A stretch of 64,000 nucleotides of DNA from positions 1 to 64,000 of the forward strand of contig JAFWSI010000017.1 of the NCBI GenBank assembly GCA_017519415.1, read 5' to 3'. The stretch comes from Ruminococcus sp. Lineage in GTDB: Bacteria; Bacillota; Clostridia; Oscillospirales; Ruminococcaceae. A program made the translations under genes and the position numbers. The notes under the pieces are model-generated. The model worked only from the letters and a program-made list of their open reading frames with translations, did not search any database and was not told the origin of the DNA. Each line of letters opens with the position of its first letter. The first letter of the stretch is position 1. Positions 1 to 8,136 of this stretch are shown in pieces.

Positions 1-429
1 ATGATCTCGGAGCGAGTATTTTTACAGAATCCGAGCTGAGATTTTTTCAGAAAAATATCATTTCCGATATGATGTTTTTGAAAAAATGTAATGCGGATTT
101 TTGAATAAATGTGCCCACGTTTCGGCTGCTCCGACAGCCGTTCTTCTCCCGTAAGGGATAGCCCCGCAGGGCGGAGTAGTTCTTGTGGCGGTCTGATGCT
201 GCCGCAAGTACTACGGAGTTACAAGCGGCGCTCTGCACCCTTGTAATCGGCTTCCGCCGAGTAGCTTTTTCCCTGCGACCATACCTTGTGTCGTTCAGGG
301 AAAATTGCCCGTCAGGGCTGGCGATAGCCCTTCCGCCTTAGCGGTCAGAAAGGAGTTGATGCCTATGATTTTTTGATTGGATTTCGTAGAAAGAGAGAAG
401 TAAATCCAATGAACAAGAAAGGCGAAATT
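1..429. other. Non-coding region before the relaxase, possible oriT
   Basis: I see no convincing gene here. The stretch is rich in hairpins: an A/T-rich stem at 51-61/69-79, CGGCTG/CAGCCG at 123-128/135-140, CTTGTGGC/GCCGCAAG at 182-189/201-208, an inverted repeat TTACAAG/CTTGTAA at 219-225/240-246, and GGGCT/AGCCC at 315-319/326-330. MobV relaxases act on an oriT next to their own gene that contains inverted repeats, so 180-250 is a candidate transfer origin. An AAGGAG at 350-355 leads only a 5-codon ORF (359-376), perhaps a coupling leader or a deletion scar. No nick site could be identified by eye. Confidence 0.3.
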
Positions 430-1722
430 ATGAAACAGAAAAGAATTTCATTTGGTCAGGGAAAAGGTTCTCTGACTCACAATAACAGAGAGTTTGTGGC
501 GGACAATGTTGATCCGCTCCGCACTCCGCAGAACATCACCTTCGTGCGTCAACCGATCGGTGAAGCATACGATCAGCTTTTTGCTGAATCCACCGAACGT
601 TACAATTCCCGTCAGAAAAGAAATGACCGTATGATACATGGCAGCTACTACGAACACCTTTTTGGGGTGAAGCCCTGCAACACTGTCCGCACTGCCGCCG
701 ACAAACGCAAGAGCTTTTATGAGGATGTTGTGCAGATCGGTAAGCGTGAGGATTCCGGTTACGGCACTGAGGACTTTCAGCTTGTGGCTGACTGCCTGAA
801 AGAGTACATGGAAGGTTTCCAGAATCGTAATCCCAACTTCTACGTTTTTAACGCTGTCCTGCATATGGACGAGGCGACTCCGCACCTGCACATCGACTAC
901 ATTCCTGTCGGTCACTACAAGCGAGGGCAGGATACGCAGAACGGCATCGCCCAGGCACTCAAAGAGATGGGTTACGGTGAGGGCAAGCAGGCTATTGCCC
1001 GTTGGCGAGCTGCTGAGGTCGAAGTGCTGAATAGAATCTGCCTTGAACATGGTATCAAGCCACTTGCTCCCGAAAAAGCGAGAGGGACACTGGAGATACC
1101 GGAATACAAGGATAAACGCAGGCAGGCAGACGAGCTGGCAGAGCAGAATGCACAGGCAGAAGCGGAGCTTTCGGAGAAGCAGGCAGAGAGTGAAAAACTC
1201 GATGCTCAGATCGAGAAAAAGACCGCCACGGTCAATGCGATCATGAGCTATCTGCCCGACCTTGAAAAAGACAACAAGGTCGAGGACGATTGCCTTGCTA
1301 TCAGGCAGGAGCTTGACAGTCTGCTTGACGGTAAGCTGTCTATCATGAAACACAAGGACGATATCATTGCCAAAGTTGAAAAGCTCGGCAAGATCGCAGC
1401 AAAAGCGGCTGATGCTTCGCACAGGAAAAGTCTTACCATATATGACCTGCGTGAACTTCTCCAGAAGAAAGAGAATGAATACGATGATCTGTGGCATAAA
1501 GCTGCGGAGCGTTCGGGACGTATCAACGAGCTTACCCATGAGGTTTCAGCTCTGCAAGCAAAGGCAGATGTACAGGCTGAATTTATCGGTCTGTTCAAAA
1601 GATGCGAACCGCAGAAATTTGCTGAGGTGAAACAGCTTCAAGAGCATATTCAGGCTCAGCGTGAAGAAGAACAGATACAGCAGTCCGCCACCAGAAAGAA
1701 AAAATCGTGGGGACTGGAATAA
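430..1722 (+). CDS. MobV/Pre family plasmid recombination relaxase
   Basis: Relaxase that nicks oriT DNA to start conjugal mobilisation of a plasmid or integrative element. The N-terminal 250 residues carry the MobV (Pre/Mob) signature: an HxDE segment followed by PHLHID, the metal-binding histidine cluster, preceded by an NFYVFNAVLHMD strand. The second half is a long charged coiled coil, typical of MobV proteins. The ATG at 430 is preferred because AAAGG lies 7 bases upstream and family members begin close to an ISF..GKGSL motif; an ATG at 409 or TTG at 373 is possible. A TnpV-like gene follows after 14 bases. This marks the left end of the window as part of a mobilisable element whose remainder lies outside. 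No conjugation machinery is visible. Confidence 0.9.
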   Translation: MKQKRISFGQGKGSLTHNNREFVADNVDPLRTPQNITFVRQPIGEAYDQLFAESTERYNSRQKRNDRMIHGSYYEHLFGVKPCNTVRTAADKRKSFYEDVVQIGKREDSGYGTEDFQLVADCLKEYMEGFQNRNPNFYVFNAVLHMDEATPHLHIDYIPVGHYKRGQDTQNGIAQALKEMGYGEGKQAIARWRAAEVEVLNRICLEHGIKPLAPEKARGTLEIPEYKDKRRQADELAEQNAQAEAELSEKQAESEKLDAQIEKKTATVNAIMSYLPDLEKDNKVEDDCLAIRQELDSLLDGKLSIMKHKDDIIAKVEKLGKIAAKAADASHRKSLTIYDLRELLQKKENEYDDLWHKAAERSGRINELTHEVSALQAKADVQAEFIGLFKRCEPQKFAEVKQLQEHIQAQREEEQIQQSATRKKKSWGLE

Positions 1723-1736
1723 CAGGAGGAATTATT

Positions 1737-2141
1737 ATGATCATCAGAAGCAAAGACAAGGTTCAGGTGAACGGCAAGAACAAGCCCGTATGGGTTCTCG
1801 ACACCGATGCCCTGACCGTTACCCACAACACCGCCGATGCAGAGCCGAGCGTTACTACATTCAGCTCCGATCACATCAAGTATCATCTGCACTATTCGGC
1901 GGAGTACCGCCCTGCAAGGCTGAAAAAGCTCGTCAACGACGGCACGATTCTTAGCTACCTGACCGAGCTTGACCGTTCCGTAGCAGAAGCTATTGAGCGC
2001 CAGGTCGGAATGATGCTCGAAAATGATACCGAGTATCTCAAAGCAGTGGCGGTCGGTGATCTTGCGAAGGTACGAGGGCTGGAGAACATGGATCGCCTGA
2101 TTGCCAGAGAGCCTGTGTATGCGGCTATGGTGTATGTGTGA
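1737..2141 (+). CDS. TnpV-like transposon-associated protein
   Basis: Small protein of 134 residues, co-transcribed with the relaxase (14-base gap, AGGAGGA at 1724-1730). Its second half has the pattern of the clostridial TnpV family: a YRPARLKKL segment, then a helix ending in LTELDRSVAEAIERQVGMM, then a run leading to an acidic/aromatic end. TnpV proteins are carried by integrative elements and their biochemical role is unknown. The N-terminal 50 residues, with a short beta-rich segment, are not part of the usual TnpV pattern. The family call rests on remembered motif spacing and is moderate. A strong terminator follows. Confidence 0.5.
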   Translation: MIIRSKDKVQVNGKNKPVWVLDTDALTVTHNTADAEPSVTTFSSDHIKYHLHYSAEYRPARLKKLVNDGTILSYLTELDRSVAEAIERQVGMMLENDTEYLKAVAVGDLAKVRGLENMDRLIAREPVYAAMVYV

Positions 2142-2154
2142 TGTGATATGACGG

Positions 2155-2192
2155 AAAGGCTATGCTTGAAAGTATCAGGCATAGCCTTTTGT
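2155..2192 (+). terminator. Rho-independent terminator after the mobilisation pair
   Basis: AAAGGCTATGC (2155-2165) pairs with GCATAGCCTTT (2179-2189), followed by a short T run. It separates the relaxase operon from the promoter of the next gene. Confidence 0.8.
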
Positions 2193-2211
2193 AAAAATAT
2201 GCTTATTCAGA

Positions 2212-2240
2212 TTGACTTATTAACAGAAATATAGTATAAT
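2212..2240 (+). promoter_or_regulatory. Sigma-A type promoter for the 786-residue protein gene
   Basis: TTGACT at 2212-2217 and TATAAT at 2235-2240 with a 17-base spacer, about 40 bases ahead of a strong ribosome site (AAAGGAGGGG, 2267-2276). Confidence 0.75.
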
Positions 2241-2280
2241 ATAGATAACAAGCTGGAACTTGCACTAAAGGAGGGGAATC

Positions 2281-4641
2281 ATGGATAATAACGCAATTGA
2301 AGTGAAAGTTACTTCGATAGAAACAGTGGCCCGTACTGATCTTGATGCTGTCATATATGACCTTGATAAGCAGATTGAGCTGCTTTCTAGTCAGGCGGAT
2401 AAGTGGGATTACCTTGTGGCGGTTGCTTCAGGTATTCTTTGCGGTATGCTCGATATTTTGTGGGTAGGCGATTTCAGCCTTGAAAATGGCAGAGCGCTCG
2501 CAAGTGATAAAGTCGATGGCTTTGTAGAAAAAACAGCAAAAATACTCGGCTTTAAGGGCGATGATCTGAAAGATGCTGTCAAGTTTCTGGAAGATAAATT
2601 TCCCATACCCAGCGACGGAAACACGCCCGACTTCGGTGGAGGATTACAGCATCATCTCCGTGATTTTGCTCATCATCCAACGATTGTTGGACTTGTATTT
2701 TCTTTGTTGACACAGTTTACAGGTATGTCCTATGGAACAGATGTGAATGGTGCATTTAAGATCGTGCCTGTCCCTGATAAAAGCAAGGCGTTCATAGGAA
2801 AGGATATTCCTGATAAACTGTTCAAGGGTACGGTCGTTTGGTTCTTTCACCTTGTCAGCGATATGGCAGGTTCGAGCAGTACGGCAGGTATCACAGGCGG
2901 TACAGGAATCCCCGGACCGATACTATCTCTTGCAAAAGAATTATCGGCATTGCCAATCTTTAAAAACTTGAAAATAGGTGATTATAAGCTGTCGGTATTT
3001 CTCTCGAAAGTTTTCAACGGAACGATATTTGCCCGACATGATGAGAACGGTCAGATCATCAAAGATACAGTTATCAAGTTTGATCTGCGTGGTGAGCTCG
3101 GTGCTGTTGCTGAACTTGGTAAGCAGGCAATACCTGTTATAGCAAATGATTGTATCGTTCGCAGTTTCTATTTTATCAGAAGATTTGCAGTAGCTTTGAA
3201 ATCTCTTAATTGCTCCTCAGTTGGAGATATTCGCCTGAAAGACATTGATTGGGATAGCGTAAAGCCCCTTGGAAACCCGACTATCACCAGAATGCTCGCT
3301 ATCTCAAGTGCTGTTTTCTCTACTGTTGATATAGCAGAAGCAGTTGTATCACAGAAATACTTTGTTGCTGTCAATTATATCGGTGTCGGAAGATTTGCCG
3401 TTGCAATCGGCAGCGAAATCAGCAATTATCTGAAAGTGCGTAACGTCAAGCTGATCAAGCAGATGTACGAGGACATTCGACGTAATACTTTCACAGAAAC
3501 AGATAATAACATTTATAATAGGATCGGTGATGGTATGGATATAGGCAAATTTGGTCTGACTTTAGAGCAGACAGAGATACTCTACAACCTTGAACTGTAT
3601 AAAACCATCAATGATGTCAATCGTGGCGGTAAGAATGCATACCTGAAAGGACAATGGCTGGAAGAGTGGAAACACTACATGGAAGAAGGTTTTTCTTCTT
3701 TTGTTGGTGATGAAACCGCCGTTCTTCATTGGTATACCGTTCAGGAGCTTCACAATGCGGTAAGTGGCAATTCACCTGAGCTGCCATGGTTCAGGCTTGT
3801 GCTGTTGGAAGCAATGCTATTTGAACCATACTATCCTCTCAGCACAGAGATTGATAAAAAGGGAAATGAAGTTCCGAGTACAAAGTATAAAGAACTGCAT
3901 TTACCATTGGTCGGATACAGCAAATCTGATGGTGACAAATTCCTTGATGGCTTCTTCAATGAGAACTTTTACCAGAAAGGCTATATTGCAAGGCTACGGA
4001 AATGTCACGATAAGGTGCTCCGTGAACTGAACGAAGTGCTGAAAACCGCTATCAAGAGTATTTCTATCACTGCCGGAGTTGCTATTATTGCGATCGCTAC
4101 CGCAGGAGCATTTGCCCCTGCTATTGCAGTTGCACTTGTAGGCTCGAATTTTGCAGGATTAAGCGGAGCGGCATTGACAAGTGCCTGCCTTGCGTATCTC
4201 GGTGGTGGTGCGATTGCAGCTGGCGGATTAGGTATGGCAGGAGGCACAATGGCGATTGTAGGCGGCGGTGCTGTTCTTGGTCTTGGTGTCGGTGCAGGAG
4301 TTGGCGGTGCAGTCGGTACGGCAGGTGTCCTCGGAAAGAAAGATACTATTTTGCAATCAGCTAAACTCATGGTTTCTGTTCGTGAGATATTCTTGAACGA
4401 CGAGCACGATATTGCATACTCGAACACGGTATATGAGCAGTATGTTCAGAACATCACCGATATTGAAAAAGGTCTTGTAGAACTCAGGCTCAAAGCCGAT
4501 GTAGCTGACAAGGACGAAAAGAAACAGCTCCAAAAGCAGATCAAGAATACCGAGGAAGCTGTGCAGGCAATGAAAATTGCTATGAAGAGTATGAATAAGT
4601 TCAACAGTTCATTTGCTTTGGGTGAGAGTGTATCTGAATAA
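2281..4641 (+). CDS. Large unknown membrane protein with a His/Asp cluster
   Basis: I do not recognise this 786-residue protein. It has its own consensus promoter and a strong ribosome site. Two polar clusters stand out in an otherwise hydrophobic first third: H124-H125-x2-D128-x2-H131-H132 followed by a helix, and H190-x3-D194-A-G-S-S in a Gly/Pro-rich stretch. The spacing resembles metal ligands of membrane-embedded hydrolases, but this is only an inference. Residues about 590-686 are a long Gly/Ala-rich hydrophobic segment able to form several membrane helices, followed by a charged coiled-coil tail. It sits between mobilisation genes and a PIN-nuclease gene, which suggests mobile-element cargo. 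A defence or toxin role is possible but unproven. Confidence 0.8.
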   Translation: MDNNAIEVKVTSIETVARTDLDAVIYDLDKQIELLSSQADKWDYLVAVASGILCGMLDILWVGDFSLENGRALASDKVDGFVEKTAKILGFKGDDLKDAVKFLEDKFPIPSDGNTPDFGGGLQHHLRDFAHHPTIVGLVFSLLTQFTGMSYGTDVNGAFKIVPVPDKSKAFIGKDIPDKLFKGTVVWFFHLVSDMAGSSSTAGITGGTGIPGPILSLAKELSALPIFKNLKIGDYKLSVFLSKVFNGTIFARHDENGQIIKDTVIKFDLRGELGAVAELGKQAIPVIANDCIVRSFYFIRRFAVALKSLNCSSVGDIRLKDIDWDSVKPLGNPTITRMLAISSAVFSTVDIAEAVVSQKYFVAVNYIGVGRFAVAIGSEISNYLKVRNVKLIKQMYEDIRRNTFTETDNNIYNRIGDGMDIGKFGLTLEQTEILYNLELYKTINDVNRGGKNAYLKGQWLEEWKHYMEEGFSSFVGDETAVLHWYTVQELHNAVSGNSPELPWFRLVLLEAMLFEPYYPLSTEIDKKGNEVPSTKYKELHLPLVGYSKSDGDKFLDGFFNENFYQKGYIARLRKCHDKVLRELNEVLKTAIKSISITAGVAIIAIATAGAFAPAIAVALVGSNFAGLSGAALTSACLAYLGGGAIAAGGLGMAGGTMAIVGGGAVLGLGVGAGVGGAVGTAGVLGKKDTILQSAKLMVSVREIFLNDEHDIAYSNTVYEQYVQNITDIEKGLVELRLKADVADKDEKKQLQKQIKNTEEAVQAMKIAMKSMNKFNSSFALGESVSE

Positions 4642-4690
4642 AAATGATGCTGTGATGAAATATTCTGTAGAGGGTAATTCTATTTAGATA

Positions 4691-4720
4691 CTTGACAACC
4701 TCCCCAATCTGCGCTATAAA
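4691..4720 (+). repeat. Promoter-bearing direct repeat, copy 1
   Basis: Twenty-nine bases (4691-4719) are identical to 6820-6848. The repeat contains TTGACA (4692-4697) and, after 17 bases, TATAAA (4715-4720), so it is a sigma-A promoter. It is the only promoter-like sequence ahead of the PIN gene at 4883. The two copies bracket that gene exactly, as expected if it was inserted by duplication or recombination at a promoter. Confidence 0.8.
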
Positions 4721-4836
4721 CCAATAAAGGAATCTATGCTAACAAAACAATTCCCGAGGTAGTCGATGAACTATACAAGAGTTCAAATATAGCTCATTTG
4801 CGAGTTGCGAAGCTTCTGAAAGAAAAGTATCTATAA
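4720..4836 (+). pseudogene. Possible C-terminal coding remnant
   Basis: After promoter copy 1 an open frame without a start codon runs to TAA at 4834-4836. It would encode IPEVVDELYKSSNIAHLRVA and a basic LLKEKYL end, which looks protein-like and helical. It may be the last 35 or so residues of a gene lost during insertion of the neighbouring gene. It could equally be chance. Confidence 0.2.
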
Positions 4837-4882
4837 TCTTTTACCTTTAAAAGATGTGATTAATACTAAGGAAGTGAGAATA

Positions 4883-6811
4883 ATGAATACAACCCAAGCA
4901 TTATCAAGTGTAGTAGTTCTTGAAGCTCTTTGGGAAACTAGTAAGAAGGACATGATTGATCTTGTTTCTCCTATGATTAATTATGTTATTGCTAAACAAT
5001 ATTCCATGAGTGATCAAATAGATGTTTCTTTGATAAGTAAAAAATTTAAAGACAGATTTGCTTATGATTATTTGCCAGAATCCATAGTGAAAAAATCTAT
5101 GGCAAGAGATAAAAAGCACTTTAAGAAAGAAAACCATAATTATTATCTGATAGCTTCTCTTGATAATGATGTAGAAATAATGGAAAAGCGTCAAAAAGAG
5201 TGTATAACAACGATAAATGAACTGAGCGTATTACTGTATCAATACCTTAAGGATCATTGTTCCAAAAGCAAAATCACATCTTCAGAACAAACATTTACTT
5301 TTTTGCAGCGATATTTAGGGAAATATGGCTTCAATGTTGGCTTTGAAGATGTAAAATATATGGATGTTCATATAAATGATAATGAAATCAATTATTATAT
5401 CTCTGAATTTATTTATTATTCAAAAGAAAACGATACCAGTACATATCTAAAAATATTAGATATAGTTAAAGGTTTCTTCTTACAAAATGCACTCTATTTC
5501 CAAGGTGACAATACTGAAATTAAAACGGCTTCATTTAAGAATCTCACATTTTTCTATGATACTCCTTTTTTGATAAATATTCTAGGTTATCAAAGTATGA
5601 ATGAGCATGAATCAGCCATAAGCCTCCATAATACACTAAAGAAAGAAGGCGCATCATTTTATTATTTCCCACAAACAGAGCATGAGATAATCAATATTTT
5701 AACCGCATATCAACACTCTTTGAAAGGAAAAAAACAAACATTTAGGACTCTAGAAGGGTTGGATTCAAAAAAATATACTTATGATGGAGTTGAAAGACTA
5801 AAGACAAGTTTTTCAAAGACACTGGAGCAATCGTATGGCATAAAGTTACATAATCTACCTAGCTACGCACAAAAAGAAGATGGAAGTGTTGATGAGGGAC
5901 AAGTTGATATTTCTGAACGTGAAGTGTTTGACTACATAAAATCTAGTATTCCAAAATATCCAGATGATAGTCTTACAGCGGACGTTGAATCGGCATTGGC
6001 GGTACATCGTCTTAGAGATGGTTTCAGAAATAGGCAATTTGAAAAATGCAAATTCATTTTTGTAACTACAAATAAGGATTTTACTAGGCTGTTTAATAAG
6101 TACTATAAAGATTTGTTTAAATATGACGAAGTATTTCCTGTAATTACCGATCTCGATTTATCAGCGTTTACATGGATTAAGTGTGTTTCAATTCAGTCAG
6201 ATATTCCAGAAAAACAATTACTAACCAATGCATATATGTCAATGCAGTTGCCAGCTAATATTATGGAAAAATGTCAAACTATTCTTCAACAGTTATCTAG
6301 CGAGGGAACTGTTTCAGAAGAAGAGATGGTTTCTATAATAACGGATCGACTCATTCAAAAAGAACTATGGAAAAAAACATTCCCTAATCCTGAAGATATA
6401 GATGAGTCATATGTTGAAACGCTTCGAAAAAACTATAAAGATAATTTGTTGTTGGATGTAAAAAAAGAAGCGGAAGAAAAAAACAACAAAATCAAAGATA
6501 ATCAAATTAAGAAAGCAAAGGAGTATGCATTAGCTAAACGTAATATTCTTCAAAATATTTTGGTTATTACCTTAACAATTATGCTAATAGTTATTGCAAT
6601 AATATGTATTACAGGATTAATTCAGTCACTAAATGATATTAAAAAAACTATTGCTTTAGGCGTCTTTATTGGAATATCTATCATATCTATTATTGATACA
6701 GTTGGCTCAAAGGGAAAGATATTCAGAAAATTAATTAATAAAATATGCAATAGATACGAAACTTGGGAATATGAAAAAAAGAGAAAAGAATATGAATCGT
6801 TAAATGAATAA
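4883..6811 (+). CDS. PIN-like nuclease domain protein with two C-terminal membrane helices
   Basis: A 642-residue protein. The middle part matches the PIN RNase pattern: a beta strand ending in FFYDTPFLINIL (D226), an acidic pair in ADVES (D367, E369), and the strand KFIFVTTNKDF (N397, D399). PIN proteins are Mg2+-dependent RNases, often toxins. An N-terminal helical region of about 200 residues precedes it. Two hydrophobic segments at about 558-583 and 590-612 would anchor it in the membrane, with the nuclease most likely cytoplasmic. The gene is clearly richer in A+T than its neighbours and lies between two promoter copies, both signs of recent acquisition. The ATG at 4883 has AAGGAAGTGAG upstream; a GTG at 4856 is the alternative. 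An anti-phage role is inference only. Confidence 0.75.
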   Translation: MNTTQALSSVVVLEALWETSKKDMIDLVSPMINYVIAKQYSMSDQIDVSLISKKFKDRFAYDYLPESIVKKSMARDKKHFKKENHNYYLIASLDNDVEIMEKRQKECITTINELSVLLYQYLKDHCSKSKITSSEQTFTFLQRYLGKYGFNVGFEDVKYMDVHINDNEINYYISEFIYYSKENDTSTYLKILDIVKGFFLQNALYFQGDNTEIKTASFKNLTFFYDTPFLINILGYQSMNEHESAISLHNTLKKEGASFYYFPQTEHEIINILTAYQHSLKGKKQTFRTLEGLDSKKYTYDGVERLKTSFSKTLEQSYGIKLHNLPSYAQKEDGSVDEGQVDISEREVFDYIKSSIPKYPDDSLTADVESALAVHRLRDGFRNRQFEKCKFIFVTTNKDFTRLFNKYYKDLFKYDEVFPVITDLDLSAFTWIKCVSIQSDIPEKQLLTNAYMSMQLPANIMEKCQTILQQLSSEGTVSEEEMVSIITDRLIQKELWKKTFPNPEDIDESYVETLRKNYKDNLLLDVKKEAEEKNNKIKDNQIKKAKEYALAKRNILQNILVITLTIMLIVIAIICITGLIQSLNDIKKTIALGVFIGISIISIIDTVGSKGKIFRKLINKICNRYETWEYEKKRKEYESLNE

Positions 6812-6819
6812 TATTCCCT

Positions 6820-6849
6820 CTTGACAACCTCCCCAATCTGCGCTATAAT
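6820..6849 (+). promoter_or_regulatory. Promoter-bearing direct repeat, copy 2
   Basis: Same 29 bases as copy 1, here with a perfect TTGACA (6821-6826), 17-base spacer and TATAAT (6844-6849). Nothing downstream resembles a gene before 7614, but a strong terminator ends at 7315, so this promoter appears to drive a non-coding transcript. Confidence 0.8.
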
Positions 6850-6855
6850 ACCAAA

Positions 6856-7315
6856 TAAGGAGCAAGCCACCGGGCACATATTCTCCTATAAGTCGCTGGT
6901 TTTTGTTATCATGGCGCTAAAAAAATGATAACTCGGCATCAGTGGGCAGTATAGTACAGAGCAAAATGTATAACTGAGATACCACAATGCAAATCGCCTA
7001 AGCGAATTTGTTTAGTATCGGGCGAAATCTGGGGAGTGGGAATAATTCCCGAAGCGTTGCCTGTGGCAGATGAAGAGAGGGGATTATTGCACAGCGGTCG
7101 GAATATGCAAGCGTAAGCACAGCAGATTTCGGGAACCGCAAGTGAGTACCGATAAACAGAGTATACCTCAAAGCAAGCGCAAATATGTTGTTGTTACCGT
7201 AATAACGGTGGCAATGATTTTGCATCAATTCTCTATCATCGGCAACAGTTGTATAAACATTGTCTGAAAAGATAAGAGCTGCCTGATTCGTTTACGAATC
7301 GGGAGCTCTTTTTTT
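6856..7315 (+). ncRNA. Candidate structured non-coding RNA, about 460 nt
   Basis: This stretch is framed by a consensus promoter and a strong terminator and has no convincing ORF. It can form many helices: GTTATCAT/ATGATAAC (6905-6912/6925-6932), GGGAA/TTCCC (7038-7042/7046-7050), a 10-pair helix 7191-7200/7205-7214 with two G-U pairs, and longer-range pairs CGAAATCTG/CAGATTTCG (7023-7031/7123-7131) and CAC..GCGGT/ACCGC..GTG (7090-7098/7135-7144). I could not match it to RNase P, tmRNA, 6S, SRP or intron cores. It may belong to a known large bacterial RNA class that I cannot recall, or be new. It could also be a long 5' leader for feo, but the terminator and the separate feo promoter argue against that. 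Confidence 0.5.
7274..7315 (+). terminator. Strong terminator of the candidate RNA
   Basis: AAGAGCT..CC.GATTCG (7274-7290) pairs with CGAATC.GG.AGCTCTT (7295-7310) around a four-base loop and runs into T7. Confidence 0.9.
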
Positions 7316-7497
7316 AATGTGAAATATAGTTATTTATGCAGCAGTATTTTGAATTTGAGGTTATTTGCTGCTTGAGATTAAAAGCGATTGATTCTTGACA
7401 AAGTCGGTGTGATTTTTATTTAGCAACAAAAAAATGTTAGACAACACTTACAATTTGTTATAGTATACAAACTTTTTAATCTCAGCTTTTCAAATCA

Positions 7498-7548
7498 TTG
7501 ACAAATCAATGTGATGGTGATATTATATATCCGTTATAAAGTACTAAC
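7498..7548 (+). promoter_or_regulatory. feo promoter with DtxR/IdeR-like operator
   Basis: TTGACA (7498-7503), 17-base spacer, TATTAT (7521-7526). Just downstream lies GTTATAAAGTACTAAC (7533-7548), containing TTAT-N6-CTAA. The same arrangement (GTTA-N8-TAAC right after the -10) occurs at the next iron-linked promoter at 10932-10982. TTAG-N6-CTAA is the half-site spacing of DtxR/IdeR iron boxes, so iron repression is inferred. Confidence 0.6.
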
Positions 7549-7613
7549 AACAGATGTTTATATATCTCACTACGATATGCTGATAAAAATCAACTGAAAT
7601 GGAAGGATGATAA

Positions 7614-7826
7614 ATGATGCCGCTTAGCTTGGCAGAGCCTGAAAAAGAGCTGACTATCAAAAAGTTGGGAGGGACTCCTGCAATACGTCAGCACCTTGAA
7701 AACCTCGGATTTACCGTGGGCGGAACAGTCACGCTGATAAATGTTCTCGGCGAAAATGTCATTGTTAAGGTCAAGGAATCCCGTATCGCAATCGGTGCGG
7801 ACATGGCTCGTAGAATAATGGTCTGA
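7614..7826 (+). CDS. feoA: FeoA family protein, first copy
   Basis: A 70-residue SH3-like FeoA protein, the small cytoplasmic partner of the FeoB ferrous iron transporter. It shows the family core: KLGG-x5-R-Q-H-L-E-N-L-G-F, then a Gly-rich turn, a hydrophobic strand pair and a conserved end, ESRIAIGADMARRIMV. GGAAGGA lies 6 bases ahead of the ATG. A second feoA follows 14 bases later and feoB after that, forming one operon under the iron-box promoter. Two FeoA paralogues before FeoB is a common arrangement in clostridia. Confidence 0.92.
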   Translation: MMPLSLAEPEKELTIKKLGGTPAIRQHLENLGFTVGGTVTLINVLGENVIVKVKESRIAIGADMARRIMV

Positions 7827-7840
7827 TAGGAGAGAAAATT

Positions 7841-8062
7841 ATGAAAACACTCAGAGAAACAGCTGTGGGTTCTACAGCAAAGGTGAAGAAGCTTCACGGT
7901 CAGGGGGCAATAAAGCGCCGTATAATGGACATGGGACTTACAAAGGGCACAGAGGTATTTGTCCGCAAGGTAGCTCCCCTCGGTGATCCGATTGAGGTAA
8001 AGGTGCGCGGCTACGAGCTTTCGCTGAGAAAGGCAGACGCGGAATTGATAGAAGTCGAATAA
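7841..8062 (+). CDS. feoA: FeoA family protein, second copy
   Basis: A 73-residue FeoA paralogue, only partly similar to the first copy. It has GSTAKVKKLHGQGAIKRRIM, then DMGLTKGTEV, a strand ending VAPLGDPIEVKVRGYELSLR, and a short acidic end. The PLGDP turn and GYELSLR strand are diagnostic of FeoA. AGGAGAG precedes the ATG. It probably binds the cytoplasmic domain of FeoB and modulates GTP-driven Fe2+ import. The 74-base gap to feoB holds no obvious regulatory hairpin. Confidence 0.92.
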   Translation: MKTLRETAVGSTAKVKKLHGQGAIKRRIMDMGLTKGTEVFVRKVAPLGDPIEVKVRGYELSLRKADAELIEVE

Positions 8063-8136
8063 TTATGCAGCGGGACGTAATGTCCTTGAATTTTTGTATT
8101 TTTGTTAGCTTCAAATAACGTGAAAGGAAGATATAA

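Noticed and set aside
448..1539. 363-residue ORF on the minus strand
   Set aside because: It lies entirely inside the relaxase gene, whose HxDE...HLH motifs and family match are clear; the opposite frame is a shadow.
7070..7267. 65-residue ORF inside the candidate RNA
   Set aside because: No ribosome site, basic low-complexity composition, and it lies across several predicted helices.
6856..7315. RNase P, tmRNA, 6S RNA, group I or group II intron
   Set aside because: None of the core sequences of these RNAs that I can recall (P4 of RNase P, tRNA-like end of tmRNA, domain V or GUGYG of group II) is visible.
1..7315. Complete integrative conjugative element
   Set aside because: Only a relaxase and a TnpV-like gene are visible; no integrase, attachment site or secretion genes are in the window, and the left end is cut off.
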